A stretch of 58,461 bases of DNA from Roseibacillus ishigakijimensis (GCF_016595415.1 NZ_JAENIO010000025.1:1-58461), one strand, 5' to 3'; positions 1 through 8,603 are shown, counted from the stretch's first letter. Made by a program: numbers and translations. The notes: generated from the sequence alone by a model not told the origin.

Positions 1-21
1 AATTTTGGGCGGCCACCGACA

Positions 22-351
22 TTGCAAGCCTTTTTTGCGTATTTTTTCCTTATTTTCAGTGCGTTACGTGCTCGATTTTTGTCGTGTAGTGTGAGTCCAA
101 TTAATCCGGGGATGAACGAGTATTTGTATTTGGATGATGATTTGGATATTGACCCGGAGGTTGATGGTTTGAATCAGCCAGTCCAAGTTGAATACGATGG
201 CTTGGTTGTCCGATTGAAGGCTCATGTTTTCGTGAAACCGGGTAAGAGTTATCATGTGAAATTTGTGATAGCAGACGTTAATGATGATAATCTTGACTCG
301 GGGCTGTTCATTAAAGAGTCGAGCGTTCGAGTGATTAATCCTACACCTTAA
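22..351 (+). CDS. C-terminal half of a choice-of-anchor L domain, fragment
   Basis: From about residue 23 onward the protein resembles the second half of the choice-of-anchor L domain, a beta-rich domain of exported surface proteins: an acidic stretch (YLDDDLDIDPE), then VQVEYDGL, then PGKSYHVKFVIADVNDD and a conserved DSGLF. The reading frame is open to the window edge. The TTG at 22 is only one possible start, and the first 22 residues are hydrophobic and do not look like the missing half of the domain. It is therefore either a gene cut by the window edge or a decayed remnant. Base composition is AT-rich, unlike most of the window. Its stop codon directly abuts the next start. The domain match is from memory of the family. 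Confidence 0.5.
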   Translation: MQAFFAYFFLIFSALRARFLSCSVSPINPGMNEYLYLDDDLDIDPEVDGLNQPVQVEYDGLVVRLKAHVFVKPGKSYHVKFVIADVNDDNLDSGLFIKESSVRVINPTP

Positions 352-972
352 ATGACAAAGTTATTATATATATTAATTTGCAATTCTTTGTGTCTTGAAG
401 TTTGTTCTTCTGCTGTCTTGATTTTAGATGACTTTTCTTTTGGGGAATCGTCTTTATCCTCAGAAGGAATGGCTTCTGATTCTGTTTTGTATGATACTCT
501 TTTAACGGAGCGAAGAGAAATTTTGGGGGCGGGAGAGCCTAGTTGGGTGGCAGCAATTACTTCTCAAGAATTAAGCTTCTCTGTTTCTCAGCATAGCCCA
601 AGCCCGAGAAGAACATATTTAAGTGTTTCTTATTTTTCTTCTGAAGAATTTAGTTTGTTTGGATACAATGCTTTCGCTGTTGATTTGGTTGATGTTGTAG
701 GTTCTGGCGAATTGGTTGTTTCGGTAGATGGTTCATTTGGGAGGGATGTTGCTGTGCCCATCAATGGGGATGGAATGATTATATCTCCATTTGAATATTT
801 GGGGACTACGGAACCATTAGATTCGTTGACTTCAATTAGATTTCGATTCTATGCTGTATCGGAAGATTTTTCGGCAAAAATCGATAATTTAAGACTTGTT
901 CCAGAGCTGTCATCCGCTCTCCTGTTAGGAATTGGTGGGCTTTTAGTTGTGAGCAATCGCTGTCGGGATTGA
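352..972 (+). CDS. Exported protein with PEP-CTERM-like tail
   Basis: A 206-residue protein with an N-terminal hydrophobic signal segment (residues 1-22, ending near CSSA). The middle is Ser-rich, beta-type and has no family I recognise. The C-terminus ends in VPELSSALLLGIGGLLVV and a short Arg-containing tail. This is the architecture of a PEP-CTERM sorting signal, but with PEL in place of the canonical PEP, which may impair recognition by an exosortase. The start ATG follows the stop of the preceding frame with no gap, so the two may be co-translated. Codons are AT-rich compared with genes from 1 kb onward. Exosortase genes are not in this window. Export is well supported; sorting is inferred. 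Confidence 0.6.
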   Translation: MTKLLYILICNSLCLEVCSSAVLILDDFSFGESSLSSEGMASDSVLYDTLLTERREILGAGEPSWVAAITSQELSFSVSQHSPSPRRTYLSVSYFSSEEFSLFGYNAFAVDLVDVVGSGELVVSVDGSFGRDVAVPINGDGMIISPFEYLGTTEPLDSLTSIRFRFYAVSEDFSAKIDNLRLVPELSSALLLGIGGLLVVSNRCRD

Positions 973-992
973 GAAGTTATAGTTTGTTTGAC

Positions 993-2030
993 TTAGTAAT
1001 CAAATGGATCGACTTCTCTGGGGTCGGGTTCGCTGGGTTCGGCGAACTGGGGGTCGCTGAGGGTTTCCAGAAAGGCGACGAGGACGGCTTGTTCTTCCTG
1101 GTCGAGACGGAGCTCCCTGAGATCCTTGGGCAGGCTCGGGCTTTCCTCTTTCGCGGTCGCATAATGGGCCACAACCTCGGCGAGGGTGGCGAAGCGCCCA
1201 TCGTGCATGTAGGAAGCGGTCACCGCGATATTGCGCAGCGAGGGAGTGGCAAATTTTCCCCGGTCCCGGGCCTCGCCAGTCACCTCTTCGCGCCCGTGGT
1301 CACTCTTGCGCAGGGGGAGGCCGTTGTTGTGGAAGCCGTGGTCGGTGAAGAAGGGCGCGGGATGGCAGCGGGCGCACCCGGCCCCTCCCTCGGTCGGGCT
1401 GGTGAAGAAGAGAGATTCTCCCCGCTTTTCCAAGGCGGTGAGCTCGTCGCCTCCGCGCTGAGCCTGATCGTAGCGGGAGTCGAAGGAGGTGAGGGTGAGG
1501 ACGTATTGCTCCAAGGCAATGGCCAGCCGCTCGGGGGTGATTTCCTGATCTCCAAAAGCTGCCTGGAACTGGGCGAGGTATCCTTCCCGGGCGGCGAGCT
1601 TGGCGGGCAAGGTGGCGAGGTTCTCGCCCATTTCGATGGGGTCGACGATGGGGCGCAGCATTTGGCCCCGCAGGGTGGGCTCCTCGCCATCCCAGCGGAA
1701 GGGCCCTTTTTTCCAAGCGAGATTGAAGAGGGGCATGGAGTGCCGCCGCGTGGTGTGGGCCGGTTGCACGCCCCAGGGCTGTAGCGAGGGATCGGAAAAG
1801 GCCTCCTGGGGGAGGTGGCAAAAGGCGCAGGAGACCTCTTTCTTGCTGGCAAGGGCGTCGTCAAAAAAGAGGCGTTGACCGAGAGCGATGCGTGCGGCCG
1901 AAAGCGGATAGTCACGCGGAAGTTCGGGAGCGGGAACTTCCGGTGGATGGTCCAGCAGGAGGTTCCCGGCGCTGGGTGCCGACTGGTCTGCCGCGAGGGC
2001 CAAGGGCAGAAAGAGTGGAAAAAACTTCAT
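993..2030 (-). CDS. Dihaem cytochrome c peroxidase (CCP/MauG family)
   Basis: Exported two-haem protein that would reduce hydrogen peroxide in the periplasm using electrons from a small c-type cytochrome. Two CxxCH haem-attachment motifs are visible: CAFCH in the N-terminal domain and CARCH in the C-terminal domain. The latter is followed by the family signature PxPFFTDHxFHNNG, and there is a later SYMHDG segment whose Met is a candidate axial ligand. The frame is open 17 codons further upstream, but I chose the ATG at 2030 because it begins a clear signal peptide (MKFFPLFLPLALA). Length, about 345 residues, is normal. MauG-type enzymes of this family can instead oxidise proteins, so peroxidase activity is the likely but not the only role. 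It is convergent with the PEP-CTERM-like gene to its left. Confidence 0.9.
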   Translation of the reverse strand: MKFFPLFLPLALAADQSAPSAGNLLLDHPPEVPAPELPRDYPLSAARIALGQRLFFDDALASKKEVSCAFCHLPQEAFSDPSLQPWGVQPAHTTRRHSMPLFNLAWKKGPFRWDGEEPTLRGQMLRPIVDPIEMGENLATLPAKLAAREGYLAQFQAAFGDQEITPERLAIALEQYVLTLTSFDSRYDQAQRGGDELTALEKRGESLFFTSPTEGGAGCARCHPAPFFTDHGFHNNGLPLRKSDHGREEVTGEARDRGKFATPSLRNIAVTASYMHDGRFATLAEVVAHYATAKEESPSLPKDLRELRLDQEEQAVLVAFLETLSDPQFAEPSEPDPREVDPFDY

Positions 2031-2164
2031 GGCTAGCGGAAGGGGCGACGGCGGAGGGGGATTTTTCAACAGGGTGCGCAAGCTTTCGGCTCTGGATACT
2101 GGGGTGAGAGGGCGGGAGATGAAATTTATTTCGTGCTTCCGCGTTGGAGTAACATTCCATAATC

Positions 2165-3979
2165 ATGATAACCAGCCTCCGTTCCCGTTCACTGCCCCGT
2201 GCGCTGCGCGTTTTCGCGCTTTTCTGCGCCGCCAATCTGACTCTTTCTGCCGCTGAGAAGCCCAATGTGGTCTTCGTAATCACCGACGATCAGGGCTATG
2301 GCGATCTCTCCTGCCACGGCAACGAGATCCTGAAGACCCCCGAACTCGACGAGCTGCATGGAGAGAGTGTGCGCCTCACCGACTACCACGTCAGCCCGAC
2401 TTGCGCGCCGACACGGGGGGCCTTGATGAGCGGGCACTTTACCAATCGCGCGGGTCCCTGGCACACCATCATGGGGCGCTGTTTCCTCTTCGAAGGCGAG
2501 AAGACTCTGGGAGAGGTCTTTCAGTCAGGCGGCTATGCCACCGGCCTTTTTGGCAAATGGCACCTCGGGGACAACTATCCGTTCCGTCCCGAGGACCGCG
2601 GCTTCTCCGAGGTCGTCCGTCACGGTGCGGGCGGGGTGGGCCAGGCTCCCGATGCCTGGGACAACGCCTACTTCGACGATTCTTATGTCCACAATGGCGA
2701 GCTGAAAAAGTATGAGGGCTATTGCACCGACGTCTACTTCCAGGAAGCCACCCGTTTCATCAACGAGAGCGTGGCGGCCGACAAGCCCTTCTTCGCCTAT
2801 ATCTCCACCAATGCCCCGCACGGGCCTTATCACTGTGAGGAAAAATACTGGAAGCCCTACCTGCCTGAGCTGGAGGAAAAGTTCGGCAAGAAAGCGGCAG
2901 AGCTGGCGGTCTTTTTTGGCATGATTGCCAATATCGATGAGAACGTGGGCAAGATGCGGGACTTTCTGGAAGAGAAGGGACTCGCCGAGAACACCATCTT
3001 CATCTTCACCACCGACAACGGCACGGCCCGGGGGGTGCATGTCAATAATGCCGGCATGAAGGCGGGCAAAGGCAGTCCCTACGATGGCGGTCACCGCGTG
3101 CCTTTCTTCCTCCATTGGCCCGCAGGTGGTTTTGCGGAAGGTCGCGATGTCGAGGAACTCACCGCTCACATCGACGTCTTGCCCACCTTCGTGGAGCTGT
3201 GCGAGCTCCCGCCTATTGAGGAATCCTACCAGTTGGATGGCGTGTCGCTGGTGCCTTTGCTCAAGGACGAGGCCGGGGATTGGCCCGAGCGGACCATCAT
3301 CACCGACTCCCAGCGGGTGCGTGATCCCAAGAAGTGGAAGAGCTCCAGCACCATGACCCTACGCTGGCGCCTCATCAACGGCAAGGAACTCTACGACATC
3401 CAAAAAGACCCCGGCCAGCGCAAGAATGTGGCCGAGCAGTTCCCCGAGGTGGTGGCCAAGTTGCGGGCCGATTACGAGGCTTGGTGGGAAGACATTTCCC
3501 CTGTTTTTGAGAACGAAGCGCGTATCCAGATTGGTTCTCCTCAGGAAAATCCCACCCTTCTTTCCAGCCATGACTGGCTCACCAATCAGCGCATGGTGCC
3601 TTGGAATCATCAGCAGATTCGGGCTGGCTTCGAGGGCACCGGCTTCTGGGCGCTGCAAGTTGCGGAAGCGGGGGCCTACCGCATCACACTCCATCGCTGG
3701 GCCCCCAGCACGGGCGCAAAAATCACCCAAGCCTTGCCCGCAGGCGAGCCCGTGCCCGGGCTCGTGGCCTTCCGCGAGACTCCCGGCCGCGCCATTCCCG
3801 TGCAGCGCGCCACTCTCAAAGTGGCCAGCTTCCAAGGCGAAAAGAAAGTCTCCTCCGAGGATGCCGGCATCACCTTCGAGGCCGAGCTGCCGGCCGGGGA
3901 AATCGAGCTGGAGGCCACCTTCCACACCAGTGACGACAAAGCCATCGGGGCTTACTATGTGGAGGTGGAGAAGCTTTAA
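2165..3979 (+). CDS. Secreted sulfatase (formylglycine-dependent, arylsulfatase family S1)
   Basis: Hydrolyses sulfate esters, probably on a polysaccharide. Residues 1-30 form a signal peptide ending at LSAA. The metal-binding start of the sulfatase fold is VVFVITDDQGYGD (Asp41, Asp42). The modification site CAPTR (Cys80-Arg84) fits the CxPxR signature in which Cys becomes formylglycine. TTDNG in the middle supplies further metal ligands. The catalytic domain fills about the first 480 residues. A further 120-residue beta-type C-terminal region follows, which many arylsulfatases lack. No anaerobic or FGE maturase gene is in the window. It lies 18 bases upstream of a glycosidase-like gene, so the two are probably one transcript. 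Substrate cannot be told from sequence alone. Confidence 0.93.
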   Translation: MITSLRSRSLPRALRVFALFCAANLTLSAAEKPNVVFVITDDQGYGDLSCHGNEILKTPELDELHGESVRLTDYHVSPTCAPTRGALMSGHFTNRAGPWHTIMGRCFLFEGEKTLGEVFQSGGYATGLFGKWHLGDNYPFRPEDRGFSEVVRHGAGGVGQAPDAWDNAYFDDSYVHNGELKKYEGYCTDVYFQEATRFINESVAADKPFFAYISTNAPHGPYHCEEKYWKPYLPELEEKFGKKAAELAVFFGMIANIDENVGKMRDFLEEKGLAENTIFIFTTDNGTARGVHVNNAGMKAGKGSPYDGGHRVPFFLHWPAGGFAEGRDVEELTAHIDVLPTFVELCELPPIEESYQLDGVSLVPLLKDEAGDWPERTIITDSQRVRDPKKWKSSSTMTLRWRLINGKELYDIQKDPGQRKNVAEQFPEVVAKLRADYEAWWEDISPVFENEARIQIGSPQENPTLLSSHDWLTNQRMVPWNHQQIRAGFEGTGFWALQVAEAGAYRITLHRWAPSTGAKITQALPAGEPVPGLVAFRETPGRAIPVQRATLKVASFQGEKKVSSEDAGITFEAELPAGEIELEATFHTSDDKAIGAYYVEVEKL

Positions 3980-3997
3980 GCCCGGTCTGGCAAATTT

Positions 3998-5497
3998 ATG
4001 ATGACGACAAATAAATACGCTCTGGGAGTCGGTCTTCTGGCCTTCGGAGCCACCAGACTGACCGCTGCCGACTGGACGGTGAGCAGCCAAGAAGATTGGC
4101 AAGCCGCCACCGCCTCCAGCGAGGGTCTCACCCTCGCCGACGGGCTTCTCGCGCCTACCGAGAAAAAAGGCACCTTCATCAGCAAATTGCAGACTTCGGA
4201 AGAGAAACGATCTCTTGCGACCCTGACTCTCGCGCAGTCGCCCATTTGGCAAAACTGGAACCCGGTGGAGAACGTTGGCCCGGAGAACCTGCGCGATGCC
4301 CCCGTGCTCCTCGTCAAGGGCCCGGAGGATTACTGGATGTTCGGCCGCTACGGAGCCCCCCAGCAGAAGGGGCAGGCTTTCCAAGCGGAGGACGTCGAGG
4401 TGGAAGGCTTCGATATTCCGCTCAAGACCACCCCTTTCGCGAATCAATTCGATGCGCCGGGAGGCTTGCAGAAGACCCTGGGTGGTTATCACGCTTGGCA
4501 GAGCCGGGATATGAAGACCTGGGTGCATCATGGCCCCGTCACTCCGGGCTTCGCCAAGTGGGTCACCAGCGCCGAGCAAGTGGGCGACAAGACCCTGATT
4601 TACTACGATTTCCCCAATGACCAGGACTCCCATGTCTTTGTGGACACCGACCTGACCGACGGCCAGCCGGGGGAAAACAAGGGCAAGGCCGTGGAGGACC
4701 CCTCCCACGGCTCAGACGCGGGTTTCATCCGCGACTTGGAAGGGAAGATGCACGTGGTCTTCGAGGACTGGAGCCCCATCAGCGCCAACAAGCGCTCCTG
4801 GGATTCCCCGCTGGCGGGTCACGCGGTGAGCCCCAATGGCATCGACAACTTCGAGATAAAGGCCCCCGCCGTCGACGAACGCACCGAGCCCACGGGCAAG
4901 ATCGGCACCTATCGCCACCCTCACTGGAAGAAGGAAGACCCGGAGAACTACCCCAGCAACGTGGCCGAGTATGAGATCCATGAGCCCGAGCAGGAGGCCT
5001 ATGGCGACTGGGCCCTGATTGCGGTGGGTGGTCAGTACTACCTCTTCGGCGACTACGATCCGGTGGGCGGTCACGAGATGAGTGTGGGCTGGTTCACCTC
5101 GCCATCCATGGACGAGCAGTTCACCTGGTGTGACCATATCGGCAAAGGTCACCCCGATCCCGATGTCGGCTTCGCGGAAGGCCAGTTCTACCTCGTCACC
5201 CAGCAAAAGAACGACTTCGTCAGCCCCGGTCCCTGGGTGGAGACGGTGACCGCTCGCGTGGGCGTCGATACCGACAATGATGGCGCGGCGGACACCTGGA
5301 GCGATTGGCAGGAGGTCAAGGAAAGCTATGAGCCGGTGGAGGGCTTTGCCCGCCAAGTGGCCAAGACCCCGGCCGCTCTCGACCTGTCCGCTCTTCCGGC
5401 GGGTTATGGCTTTCAGGTGGAGCTCAAAGTGGAGGATGCCACCGACAACAAGTCCAAGCCCCTCCTCGACAGTCTGCGGGTGAGCTTCGTGGACTGA
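3998..5497 (+). CDS. Secreted beta-propeller glycosidase-like protein
   Basis: A 499-residue protein with a signal peptide (cleavage near LTAAD, about residue 25). The body has the repeated short beta-strand pattern of a five-bladed propeller glycosidase (the GH43/GH32-like fold), with segments such as LVKGPEDYWMFGRYG, KMHVVFEDWS and GGQYYLFGDYD. Each of these reads as a blade with acidic residues near its end. A calcium-loop-like DTDNDGAADTW occurs near residue 425, and the last 100 residues may be a small beta domain. I do not recognise a specific CAZy family and assign no catalytic residues. The position directly behind a sulfatase argues for action on the same sulfated glycan, after or before desulfation. 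Confidence 0.65.
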   Translation: MMTTNKYALGVGLLAFGATRLTAADWTVSSQEDWQAATASSEGLTLADGLLAPTEKKGTFISKLQTSEEKRSLATLTLAQSPIWQNWNPVENVGPENLRDAPVLLVKGPEDYWMFGRYGAPQQKGQAFQAEDVEVEGFDIPLKTTPFANQFDAPGGLQKTLGGYHAWQSRDMKTWVHHGPVTPGFAKWVTSAEQVGDKTLIYYDFPNDQDSHVFVDTDLTDGQPGENKGKAVEDPSHGSDAGFIRDLEGKMHVVFEDWSPISANKRSWDSPLAGHAVSPNGIDNFEIKAPAVDERTEPTGKIGTYRHPHWKKEDPENYPSNVAEYEIHEPEQEAYGDWALIAVGGQYYLFGDYDPVGGHEMSVGWFTSPSMDEQFTWCDHIGKGHPDPDVGFAEGQFYLVTQQKNDFVSPGPWVETVTARVGVDTDNDGAADTWSDWQEVKESYEPVEGFARQVAKTPAALDLSALPAGYGFQVELKVEDATDNKSKPLLDSLRVSFVD

Positions 5498-5522
5498 GGC
5501 TACTTTTCCTCGTGTCGTGCTC

Positions 5523-6362
5523 TCAGCGCGGCGCGAGAGAGATGCCGTCGGGCCCGATGACGATTTTGCGTTGTTTGTAAAGGGCTCCGGTGGCGCGTTT
5601 GAAGGCTTTCTTGCTCACCCCGAGGGCCGCGTAGATGTCCTCTGCCGGACTGCGGTCACTGAGGTGCCAGAAGCCGCCGCGTTCTTCCAGCTCACGGAGG
5701 AGGACCTCTTCCAGCTCGTCAGCGAGATATTCCTTGGGGGGATAGAGGGAGAGGTCGATCTTGCCATCCGGTCGCACCTTGGTGATGTAGCCCGTCGTCT
5801 TTTCTCCCGCATGAAGGCGACGAAAGACGGTGTCGTGGTAGATGATGCCAGCGGCCTCGTTATTGATGATGGCCTTGTAGCCGAGCTCACTTTTTCCGTA
5901 GAGAATGAGGTCCACCGCTTCCCCCTCAAGGTATTTCGGGGGCTCTTTGCTCAGGAAGCGATTGAGGCGGCGGCTGGCCACGATGCGCTGGGTCGCCGGG
6001 TCGACATGGACGTGGACCACATAGGAGCGACCCACCTCGCAGGGCTCCTTTTGCTCGCGGAAGGGTAAGAGCAGGTCCTTGGGCAGGCCCCAATCGAGAA
6101 AGGCCCCCACCGGAGTGGTCTGCACCACTTGCAGGTAGGCGAACTCTCCCGGCATCACCTTGGGGTGGCGGGTGGTGGCGATGGGGCGGTCCTCGCTATC
6201 TCGGTAGAGAAAGACTTCCACCTTTCCGCCCAGCAGAGTTCCCTTGGGCACCTCGCGTTTGGGCAGCAGGATATCACCGAGCTCGCGCCCGCCATTGAGA
6301 AACATCCCCATAGGAGCCTCCCGCATCACCGTCAGCTCTGTTCGTTCACCGATTTCCGCCAT
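5523..6362 (-). CDS. CvfB-family S1-domain RNA-binding protein
   Basis: Cytoplasmic protein of the CvfB/YitL family, nucleic-acid binding and linked in Firmicutes to control of virulence-gene expression. Its role here is unknown. Tandem S1-like beta-barrels are visible: an opening strand set around MGMFLNGG, a second around VGAFLDWG with LLPFREQ, and a third around TTGYITKVRPDGKIDLSL. A winged-helix-like C-terminus follows (SPAEDIYAALGVSKKAFKRATGAL). I chose the ATG at 6362 because homology begins at once with MAEIGER; the open frame extends to 6467 without family-like sequence. There is no Shine-Dalgarno. It is convergent with the glycosidase-like gene. The repeat-bearing gap at its 5' side may hold its promoter, which I cannot place. 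Confidence 0.85.
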   Translation of the reverse strand: MAEIGERTELTVMREAPMGMFLNGGRELGDILLPKREVPKGTLLGGKVEVFLYRDSEDRPIATTRHPKVMPGEFAYLQVVQTTPVGAFLDWGLPKDLLLPFREQKEPCEVGRSYVVHVHVDPATQRIVASRRLNRFLSKEPPKYLEGEAVDLILYGKSELGYKAIINNEAAGIIYHDTVFRRLHAGEKTTGYITKVRPDGKIDLSLYPPKEYLADELEEVLLRELEERGGFWHLSDRSPAEDIYAALGVSKKAFKRATGALYKQRKIVIGPDGISLAPR

Positions 6363-6580
6363 GGCAGGGAGTGTGGCGGTCGTTCCTTCCCCTGACCACT
6401 GCAAAAAGAAAGAGGTCTGCCCATGCCGCATGGAGCCTATTGCCGAACGAAGCCCCGTGGGTCCCAACCGGAGATCAGCGGTAGGGCTCCAAGCGGTAGG
6501 GAGGCCTCGCCGAGGCCTCCGCGTTTTTTTAGAGACGGATGGGTCCTTGGAATCGTGAAATTCAAAGGGGCCGGGATTGC

Positions 6581-6748
6581 AGTTCGGAGCTACGAGAGAG
6601 GAGTTCGGAGCTACAAGAGAGGAGTTCGGAGCTACAAGAGAGGAGTTCGGAGCTACAAAAGAGGAGTCCGGAGCTACAAAAGAGGAGTCCGGAGCTACAA
6701 AAGAGGAGTCCGGAGCCGCGAAAAAGGAGCCTAGAGCTAGGAGGGTGG
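6581..6748 (+). repeat. 21-bp tandem repeat, seven copies plus one degenerate copy
   Basis: Seven head-to-tail copies of a 21-bp unit beginning AGTTCGGAGCTAC start at 6581, 6602, 6623, 6644, 6665, 6686 and 6707. A diverged eighth runs to about 6748. Change is gradual: GAGAGG becomes AAGAGG from copy 4, and TTCGG becomes TCCGG from copy 5, which indicates growth by stepwise duplication. Because 21 is a multiple of three and the unit has no stop in any frame, every frame is open (for example repeating GATREEF). The repeat sits in a 411-base gap (6363-6773) between cvfB-like and ispE genes. Nothing else in that gap looks like a gene, and the surrounding bases give no recognisable promoter. Confidence 0.9.
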
Positions 6749-6773
6749 AGCCTTGGGGAGTGAGGAGCGGAGC

Positions 6774-7637
6774 TTATCCCGCCTGACCGCACCAGGTCCA
6801 CATTTCCGGGTCGGTTTCACTTTTGACCTTTTCGGCAAGTTTTTCGCCATCCACTCCTTCCTCCAAGACGGCGAAGACGGTGGAGCCCGAGCCGCTCATC
6901 ATGGCCCCGGCCACACCTTCGGTGGCGAGGAGTTTGCGCTTGAGAATGGCGAGGAAGAGGTGCTTCTCGAACACGGGGCGCTCGAGGTCGTTGACCATTT
7001 TGACCCCGGCGATTTCCTGCGCTCCGTAGGGGATGTCGGCATGCTCGCGGGAGAATTTCCAGCGTTTGTAGGCTTGCTCGGTGGAGACGGGAAAGGCGGG
7101 CTTAAAGAGGAGAACGGTCTCGTTCCACTCAATGCCAGCGGCCTCCACATCGGTGCCCCGTCCGCGGCACCAGCAGGCTTCGTCGAAAAAGAAAAAGGGC
7201 ACGTCGGAGCCGAGGCTGGCGCCCATTTGAGAAAGTTTGTCAAAGTCGATGGGCTCGTCGTAGAGGGCGTTGAGCCCGAGTAGGGTGGCGGCGGCGTCGC
7301 TGGAGCCGCCTCCCAGTCCTGCTCCGTGGGGAATGTTTTTCTCCAAGCGGATCCTGTACCCGACTTTCTCTTTGCTCTCTTGTTCAAACAAGCGCACGGC
7401 CCGGGTGACGAGGTTGCTGCCATCGGTGGGCACGCCGGGCTCGTCACAGTCGAGGTGGTATTGCTCGGCGGGTTCAAAATGAAGGTGATCGCTCAGGCCC
7501 CGCAGGGGCGTCATGAGGGTTTCGACTTTGTGGAAGCCATCGCGGCGTTTTCCCAGGACCCGGAGGGAAAGGTTCAATTTGGCAGGAGCGTCTACGAGCA
7601 CGCCCAAGGAATTGTCAGAAAAGAAGGCGAAATCCAA
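6774..7637 (-). CDS. ispE: 4-diphosphocytidyl-2-C-methyl-D-erythritol kinase
   Basis: GHMP-family kinase that phosphorylates the 2-hydroxyl of CDP-methylerythritol with ATP, the fourth step of the MEP route to isoprenoid precursors. The early strand APAKLNLSL, the ATP-binding loop PHGAGLGGGSSDAA and the late MSGSGSTVFAV glycine motif are all present. Length, 287 residues, is normal. The annotated start is a TTG at 7637, since no in-frame ATG precedes the APAKLNL segment; another TTG/GTG a few codons downstream is possible. No other MEP-pathway gene is in the window, so this is an isolated pathway gene, as is common. Confidence 0.95.
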   Translation of the reverse strand: MDFAFFSDNSLGVLVDAPAKLNLSLRVLGKRRDGFHKVETLMTPLRGLSDHLHFEPAEQYHLDCDEPGVPTDGSNLVTRAVRLFEQESKEKVGYRIRLEKNIPHGAGLGGGSSDAAATLLGLNALYDEPIDFDKLSQMGASLGSDVPFFFFDEACWCRGRGTDVEAAGIEWNETVLLFKPAFPVSTEQAYKRWKFSREHADIPYGAQEIAGVKMVNDLERPVFEKHLFLAILKRKLLATEGVAGAMMSGSGSTVFAVLEEGVDGEKLAEKVKSETDPEMWTWCGQAG

Positions 7638-7677
7638 TGGTCATTTTTAAAATCGTGCCCCTTTGCGGAGGTGGGGG

Positions 7678-7813
7678 GAGGACAGGATTTTTGTTTGGGG
7701 TGGTTTTTGGACAGGATGAACAGGATGAGAGAGGATTACTTGGGGCGTTTTTTGGACAGGATGAACAGAATGGGACAGAATTTTTTGTTTCGGAACTCTG
7801 AACTCTGAACTCT
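7678..7813. repeat. Degenerate direct repeats in the ispE-rpe gap
   Basis: The divergent gap between ispE and rpe contains two near-identical copies of TTTTTGGACAGGATGAACAG (from 7704 and from 7749). A partial GGACAGGATTTTT lies near 7680 and a GGGACAGAATTTTTT trailing copy near 7773. It then runs into three head-to-tail GAACTCT heptamers (7793-7813). Short ACAGGATGAACAGGATG-type repeats of this kind are, to my knowledge, scattered through genomes of the Planctomycetota-Verrucomicrobiota group. That wider distribution cannot be checked here. The gap must also hold both divergent promoters, which I cannot place. Confidence 0.7.
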
Positions 7814-7875
7814 GGATTTTCTTCTCTGGCCTGCGGGCTCTTGCTTCTTCGCGGAGGGTTGCTATCCCTCTGGTC

Positions 7876-8547
7876 GTGAAAAATTGGACTTATCAGGACA
7901 TCATTGTCGCGCCCTCCCTCTTGGCGGCGGACTTTGGGCGAGTGGCCGAGGAGACGAGCCGGGCGATCAACGCGGGGGGAGATTGGCTGCATCTGGACAT
8001 CATGGATGGCAATTTTGTCGATAATATTTCCTTCGGCCCCGCCATGGTGGAGACGGTGCATGCGACCAATGATGTCTTTCTGGATGTCCATCTGATGATC
8101 AAGCGTCCCGACCATTACTTGTCGCGCTTTGTGGCAGCGGGGGCGGATATGATTACGGTTCACGTTGAGCCTGAGTCTGATCACCAGGTGGGCGAAACCT
8201 TGGCGGCGATTCGGGCTGCGGGGGTGCAGGCGGGATTGGCGCTGAATCCGGCAACGCCTTTTTCGGCGGTGGAACCCTTTTTGCCACAGATTGACATGCT
8301 GCTGTGCATGACGGTGGTGCCAGGCTTCGGGGGACAGGCCTTTATGCCGGAGGTGATGGAGAAGGTGCGGCAGGCCGCGGCGGCGCGGGCCGAGCAGAAT
8401 TTGTCCTTCCATATTGAGGTCGATGGCGGAGTGGGGGCGGAGACGGCCCGGACTTGCCGCGAGGCCGGGGCCAATGTGCTGGTCGCGGGTTCCTCGACCT
8501 TCAAGGCACCGGATATGAAGGCGGCGGTGGCAGCTGTGCGCGGATGA
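7876..8547 (+). CDS. rpe: Ribulose-phosphate 3-epimerase
   Basis: Interconverts D-ribulose 5-phosphate and D-xylulose 5-phosphate in the non-oxidative pentose phosphate pathway. The TIM-barrel signatures are intact: APSLLAAD near the N-terminus, HLDIMDGNFV with the catalytic Asp and metal ligand, DVHLMI, the VVPGFGGQ phosphate loop and IEVDGGV. The length of 223 residues is normal. Start is a GTG at 7876, with KNWTYQDIIVAPSLL reaching the first strand at once; there is no Shine-Dalgarno. It is followed after 56 bases by an unrelated anchored protein in the same direction, so they may share a transcript. Confidence 0.97.
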   Translation: MKNWTYQDIIVAPSLLAADFGRVAEETSRAINAGGDWLHLDIMDGNFVDNISFGPAMVETVHATNDVFLDVHLMIKRPDHYLSRFVAAGADMITVHVEPESDHQVGETLAAIRAAGVQAGLALNPATPFSAVEPFLPQIDMLLCMTVVPGFGGQAFMPEVMEKVRQAAAARAEQNLSFHIEVDGGVGAETARTCREAGANVLVAGSSTFKAPDMKAAVAAVRG

Positions 8548-8603
8548 TTGATTTTCCGCTGGCAAAAGCCGGAGGGCGAGTGAGGTTAGAAACTACGAAG
8601 GAT

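Noticed and set aside
6581-6748. CRISPR array
   Set aside because: The units are contiguous with no spacers, are only 21 bases long, and there is no cas gene. The same applies to the 10-bp array at the right edge.
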